Shown here: positions 39,757 to 43,487 of the stretch, in pieces | How positions within the stretch are numbered: position 1 is the stretch's first letter | How the letters are laid out: the number at the start of each line of letters is the position of its first letter | Source of the DNA: Methylorubrum podarium | GTDB lineage: Bacteria > Pseudomonadota > Alphaproteobacteria > Rhizobiales > Beijerinckiaceae | NCBI RefSeq assembly: GCF_022179745.1 | Contig: NZ_BPRD01000188.1 | Coordinates: 1-43,487, forward strand | Direction: 5' to 3' | Length of the DNA stretch: 43,487 nucleotides | Made by a program: the position numbers and the translations under genes | The notes under the pieces: generated by a model | The model's input: the letters and a program-made list of their open reading frames with translations, nothing else | What the model was told of the DNA's origin: nothing | Database searches by the model: none

Positions 39757-40674
39757 TTGGCTTCCGAGCGGTTGCGCATCGGGATCGATCTCGGCGGCAC
39801 CAAGATCGCCGGGATCGCCCTGGACGCCGACGGGGCGACGCGGGCGGAGACCCGCGTGCCGACCCCGCGCGGCGACTATGCCGGAACCCTCGACGCCATC
39901 GCCGGCCTCGTCGCCGCACTGGAGAGGCAGGCCGGCACCGCGGGGGCGAGCGTCGGCGTCGGCATGCCCGGCGCCGTCTCCCGCGCCACGGGCCTGATCA
40001 AGAACGCCAACTCGGTCTGGCTCAATGGCAGGCCATTCGTAAAGGATCTCGCCGCCCGGCTCGACCGCCCGGTGCGGGTCGAGAACGACGCCAACTGCCT
40101 CGCCGTCTCGGAAGCCGTCGACGGGGCCGGCGCGGGCGAGGCGATCGTCTGGGCGATCATCCTCGGCACCGGCGTCGGCTCCGGGATCGCCCTGCGGGGG
40201 CAGGCGCTGACGGGCCGCAACGCCGTCGCCGGGGAGTGGGGCCACAACCCGCTTCCCCAGCCCCGCGACGACGAGCGCCCCGGTCCGGCCTGCTATTGCG
40301 GCCGTCACGGCTGCATCGAGACCTGGCTCTCGGGGCCCGGCCTCGCCGCCGACTTTTTCCGCAGTTCCCGCCAGACACGGACCGGGGAAGAGATCGTTGC
40401 CGCCGCGCAGTCCGGCGACCGGCCGGCGGCGGACGCGATGGCGCGCTACATCGACCGCCTCGGGCGCGGCATCGCCCACGTGGTCAACATCCTCGACCCC
40501 GACGTGATCGTCCTCGGCGGCGGCCTCTCGCGGGTCGAGAGCCTCGTCGCCGCGCTGCCCGAGGCGGTCGCGCCGCACGTCTTCTCCGACGCCTTCGACA
40601 CGCCGATCCGGGCCAGCCTGCACGGCGACGCCTCGGGCGTGCGCGGGGCGGCATGGTTGTGGAGCACGACATGA
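39757..40674 (+). CDS. ROK-family sugar kinase
   Basis: About 305 residues with the ATP-phosphate motif GIDLGGTKIAG near the start, a conserved NDANCLAVSEA near 112 and the ROK zinc cluster GHNPL...CYCGRHGCIET near 165-195. ROK kinases phosphorylate fructose, glucose, mannose or N-acetylglucosamine; specificity is not set by these motifs. There is no ATG close to the start: TTG at 39757 or 39772 are the likely starts and the ribosome binding site is weak, so translation may be coupled to the symporter gene 7 bases upstream. Its stop overlaps the following gene (ATGA at 40671-40674). Confidence 0.88.
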   Translation: MASERLRIGIDLGGTKIAGIALDADGATRAETRVPTPRGDYAGTLDAIAGLVAALERQAGTAGASVGVGMPGAVSRATGLIKNANSVWLNGRPFVKDLAARLDRPVRVENDANCLAVSEAVDGAGAGEAIVWAIILGTGVGSGIALRGQALTGRNAVAGEWGHNPLPQPRDDERPGPACYCGRHGCIETWLSGPGLAADFFRSSRQTRTGEEIVAAAQSGDRPAADAMARYIDRLGRGIAHVVNILDPDVIVLGGGLSRVESLVAALPEAVAPHVFSDAFDTPIRASLHGDASGVRGAAWLWSTT

Positions 40675-41441
40675 TCGGCTGGATTCGTCGCCTGTTCGGG
40701 CAGGAGCGCCCCTCCCCGCCGCCCATGTCGGCCTCGCCCATGGCGGCCTCGCCCCTGCCGGCCTCGCCTTTGCTGGACTGGGAACCGACGCCGCAGCCGC
40801 CGCAAGTGCGCAGCGAGGCGGAGATCGACGCCGTCGAGGCGGCCCTGGAGGGCCTGATCGCCGCCGGCCTGCGGCTCGGCCCCCACTACGAGGGCCAGTC
40901 CGTTCGCGCCGTCGCCCGGTCGATGGCGGAGCATCCGGAATTCGCCCTCGGCGACAACAACGAGACCCTGCCGCTGACCGAGCGTGCCCCGGACGCGCTG
41001 GCGATCGACATCCTGTGGAGCTACCGCGCCCTGGCGGACGGGATCGAGGACGAGTTCGCCAACGCGGCGATCTTCGTCGATCACTGCTACGACGGCGCCG
41101 ACGAGGAGCCCTACCGCGCACTCTTCGCCCGCGTGATCGAGATCGCCGGCGTCTGGACCTGCCGCGGCCTCACCGTCTCCCGGGTGCCGGGGCTCGGCCC
41201 CTACGGGCACGGCTTCCGCGTCGCGTTCGAGACGGAGCCGCCGATCCCGGCGATCACCTTCCCGGCCGACAAGAACTTCGATTGGAGCCTGCTCGAACAG
41301 CTCGACGCGTGCCGGCCAGCGGGTGAGACGCGCCGCTTCCGGATCGCCGCCGACGGCGGGGCGGGGCTGGTGCTGTTCCTCGACGACGCCGAGGCCCGGG
41401 CGATCGCCTTGCGCCTCGGCTGGGGGCCGGACGATCTCTGA
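40671..41441 (+). CDS. Protein of unknown function coupled to the ROK kinase
   Basis: A 256-residue soluble protein starting MIGWIRRLFGQERP. Its ATG overlaps the ROK stop by four bases. The N-terminus has a short repeat made of MSASPMAASPLPASPL (40722-40766, three 15-base units), likely a flexible linker. The rest is an alpha/beta mixture with acidic patches (ERAPDALAIDILW; FVDHCYDGADEEPY; RFRIAADGGAGLVLFLDDAE). I do not recognise a domain. Co-translation with the kinase suggests a related role, but none can be named. Confidence 0.68.
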   Translation: MIGWIRRLFGQERPSPPPMSASPMAASPLPASPLLDWEPTPQPPQVRSEAEIDAVEAALEGLIAAGLRLGPHYEGQSVRAVARSMAEHPEFALGDNNETLPLTERAPDALAIDILWSYRALADGIEDEFANAAIFVDHCYDGADEEPYRALFARVIEIAGVWTCRGLTVSRVPGLGPYGHGFRVAFETEPPIPAITFPADKNFDWSLLEQLDACRPAGETRRFRIAADGGAGLVLFLDDAEARAIALRLGWGPDDL

Positions 41442-41760
41442 CGGCCGGTCCGAGCCCGTTCTCCGGCAAGCGCCGCGCTCCTCATGCTGAGGCGCCGAGC
41501 GAACGCTCGGCCTCGAAGCACGCCGGAACGGTCGATCCTAAGGCACCGGTTAGCCGGGAGAGATGTCGCGGCGTGCTTCGAGGCCGCTGCGCGGCGCCTC
41601 AGCATGAGGGGCGGCGCGGAGGCCGGAAAGGGTCCGTCGTCGAAGCTGCGAGAAGCCACGCGGGCTCGAACGTCACGTCAGCATTGACTTCACCCCCGCG
41701 CCTTCCGAAAACCCGCCGTCCCCTCCGCGGGGCGTTGCTTCCGAAAAACACGGTCCCATC
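41442..41760. other. Intergenic region before thrS
   Basis: It holds the long inverted repeat (41480-41609). From 41610 to 41760 there is GC-rich leader DNA that probably contains the thrS promoter; I find no convincing hexamers and no attenuator hairpin with a T tract. Confidence 0.6.
41480..41609. repeat. Long inverted repeat (CCTCATGCTGAGG type)
   Basis: CCTCATGCTGAGGCGCC (41480-41496) and GGCGCCTCAGCATGAGG (41593-41609) are exact complements. Further in, GGCCTCGAAGCACGCCG and CGGCGTGCTTCGAGGCC (41509-41525 and 41569-41585) also pair exactly. The two paired regions are interrupted by non-pairing 7-12 base pieces, and the central loop is about 43 bases. This is the recognisable intergenic repeat family found in many Hyphomicrobiales. 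Confidence 0.75.
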
Positions 41761-43487
41761 ATGCCCATCCTGACCTTCCCCGACGGCAACACCCGCGCGT
41801 ACGACGCCGCGGTGACCGGTCGGACCGTGGTGGAGGGCATCGCCAAGTCGCTCGCCAAGCGCACGGTCGCCATGGCGCTCGACGGCACGGTGCGCGACCT
41901 CGACGACATCATCGAGCACGACGCTGCGATCGAGTTCCTCTCGCGCGACGACGCGCGGGCGCTCGAACTGATCCGCCACGACTGCGCCCACGTGCTGGCG
42001 GAGGCGGTGCAGGCGCTCTGGCCCGGCACCCAGGTGACGATCGGCCCCGTCATCGAGAACGGCTTCTACTACGACTTCGCCAAGGACGAGCCGTTCACGC
42101 CCGAGGACTTCCCGAAGATCGAGGCGAAGATGCGCGAGATCATCGCGCGCGATGCCCCGTTCACGAAGGAAGTCTGGACGCGCGACGACGTCAAGAAGCT
42201 CTTCGCCGACAAGGGCGAGAGCTACAAGGTCGAGCTGGTGGACGCGATCCCCGCGGGCGAGGATCTGAAGATCTACCGCCAGGGCGAGTGGTTCGACCTC
42301 TGCCGCGGCCCGCACATGACCTCGACGGGCAAGGTCGGCACCGCCTTCAAGCTGATGAAGGTCGCCGGCGCCTATTGGCGGGGCGACGCCAACAACCCGA
42401 TGCTGACGCGCATCTACGGCACGGCCTGGGCGTCTCAAGGAGATCTCGACGCCTACCTGCACCGGCTGGAGGAGGCCGAGCGCCGCGACCACCGGCGCCT
42501 GGGCAAGGAGATGGACCTCTTCCACTTCCAGGAGGAGGGGCCCGGCGTCGTGTTCTGGCACGCCAAGGGCTGGACGATCTTCCAGGAGCTGATCGCCTAC
42601 ATGCGCCGCCGCCTGAAAGGCGACTACGCCGAGGTGAACGCGCCGCAGATCCTCGACAAGTCGCTGTGGGAGACCTCCGGCCACTGGGGCTGGTACCGCG
42701 AGAACATGTTCGCCGCCCAATCCGCCGGCGAGGAGGCCGAGGACAAGCGCTGGTTCGCCCTGAAGCCGATGAACTGCCCCGGCCACGTGCAGATCTTCAA
42801 GCACGGCCTGAAGTCGTACCGCGACCTGCCCCTGCGCATGGCCGAGTTCGGCGTGGTCCACCGCTACGAGCCGTCGGGGGCCATGCACGGCCTGATGCGC
42901 GTGCGCGGCTTCACCCAGGACGACGCGCACATCTTCTGCACCGAGGACCAGCTCGCCGCCGAGTGCCTGAAGATCAACGACCTGATCCTCTCGACCTACG
43001 CCGATTTCGGCTTCGACCAGATCCTGGTGAAGCTCTCCACGCGCCCCGAGAAGCGCGTCGGCTCCGACGCCCTGTGGGACCATGCGGAAGCCGTCATGAC
43101 GCGGGTGCTGGCGCAGATCGAGGAGCAGTCGGCGGGGCGGATCAAGACCGCGGTCAATCCCAGCGAGGGCGCCTTCTACGGGCCGAAATTCGAGTACGTG
43201 CTGCGCGACGCCATCGGCCGCGACTGGCAGTGCGGCACGACGCAGGTGGACTTCAACCTGCCGGAGCGCTTCGACGCCAGCTACATCGACGCCGACAGCC
43301 AGAAGAAGCCGCCGGTGATGATCCACCGCGCCATCTGCGGCTCGATGGAGCGCTTCACCGGCATCCTGATCGAGCATTTCGCGGGGCATTTCCCGCTCTG
43401 GCTCGCGCCGGTTCAGGTGGTGGTGGCGACGATCACCAGCGACGCCGATCCTTACGCCCGCGAGGTGGTCCGCGCGCTGGAGCGCGC
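41761..43487 (+). CDS. thrS: Threonyl-tRNA synthetase (partial, runs off the window)
   Basis: 575 full codons are seen with no stop before the window end. It has an N-terminal TGS domain (1-60, [15 protein letters not shown]), an editing domain with [10 protein letters not shown] near 75, and the class II core. The core shows zinc ligands in MNCPGH, DDAH and [14 protein letters not shown], and motif 3 in GSMERF. It charges tRNA-Thr and removes mischarged serine. The ATG at 41761 is used; no clear ribosome binding site precedes it. Complete ThrRS proteins are about 640-660 residues, so roughly 70-90 (part of the anticodon-binding domain) are missing here. Confidence 0.96.
   Translation, partial: MPILTFPDGNTRAYDAAVTGRTVVEGIAKSLAKRTVAMALDGTVRDLDDIIEHDAAIEFLSRDDARALELIRHDCAHVLAEAVQALWPGTQVTIGPVIENGFYYDFAKDEPFTPEDFPKIEAKMREIIARDAPFTKEVWTRDDVKKLFADKGESYKVELVDAIPAGEDLKIYRQGEWFDLCRGPHMTSTGKVGTAFKLMKVAGAYWRGDANNPMLTRIYGTAWASQGDLDAYLHRLEEAERRDHRRLGKEMDLFHFQEEGPGVVFWHAKGWTIFQELIAYMRRRLKGDYAEVNAPQILDKSLWETSGHWGWYRENMFAAQSAGEEAEDKRWFALKPMNCPGHVQIFKHGLKSYRDLPLRMAEFGVVHRYEPSGAMHGLMRVRGFTQDDAHIFCTEDQLAAECLKINDLILSTYADFGFDQILVKLSTRPEKRVGSDALWDHAEAVMTRVLAQIEEQSAGRIKTAVNPSEGAFYGPKFEYVLRDAIGRDWQCGTTQVDFNLPERFDASYIDADSQKKPPVMIHRAICGSMERFTGILIEHFAGHFPLWLAPVQVVVATITSDADPYAREVVRALER

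Overview
The window is GC-rich (roughly 70%) chromosomal DNA from an alphaproteobacterium. Gene content and order (MotB/OmpA-like protein, rcdA, rpmH-rnpA-yidC-engB, argB, paired M16 peptidases next to lspA-ileS), together with the protein sequences, suggest Hyphomicrobiales, most likely Methylobacteriaceae (Methylobacterium/Methylorubrum). That placement is inference; no database was consulted. There are about 40 protein genes, no rRNA or tRNA genes, no CRISPR array, no insertion sequence and no phage.

Layout. 1-4.2 kb: end of a probable MotA/TolQ-type gene, an OmpA/MotB-like protein, then on the minus strand an MsbA-type ABC exporter and a D-cysteine desulfhydrase-like PLP enzyme. 4.3-6.3 kb: rpmE, a nested inverted-repeat element, rcdA (cell-cycle proteolysis adaptor), and a non-coding interval that holds a predicted CtrA-controlled small RNA. 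6.1-10.6 kb: rpmH, rnpA, yidC and engB (ribosome, RNase P, membrane insertion), a DUF423 membrane protein and a secreted protein. 10.6-18.9 kb: atoE-like transporter, a metallophosphatase, a TacA/TacT-type toxin-antitoxin pair, clpB with a heat-shock-like promoter, two divergent MOSC paralogues, and a 74-residue gene with a second perfect CtrA box. 19.1-21.3 kb: argB with a terminator, a HAD nucleotidase and a zincin-like protein.

21.3-30 kb is mostly minus-strand: an O-antigen-ligase-like membrane protein, DUF2937, a small Cys-containing protein, a WD40 protein, DUF1275, bioD, ferredoxin-NADP reductase, DUF4431, a VOC dioxygenase and an orphan HicB-type antitoxin. A single-domain response regulator and a small secreted protein lie on the plus strand. 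30.3-37.9 kb is a minus-strand envelope/translation block: ileS, lspA, a secreted protein, an active M16 peptidase and its inactive partner, closed by a strong terminator. 38.4-43.5 kb on the plus strand: dctA-type symporter, ROK sugar kinase, an unknown protein, a long inverted repeat and thrS, which runs off the window end.

Most striking is the rcdA upstream region. A perfect TTAA-N7-TTAA CtrA motif overlaps the -35 of a minus-strand promoter. The predicted transcript is about 104 nt with three hairpins, a CCUCCC anti-Shine-Dalgarno motif in the middle loop and a rho-independent terminator. TTAA is very rare in this sequence, and only one other perfect box exists here, upstream of the 74-residue gene.
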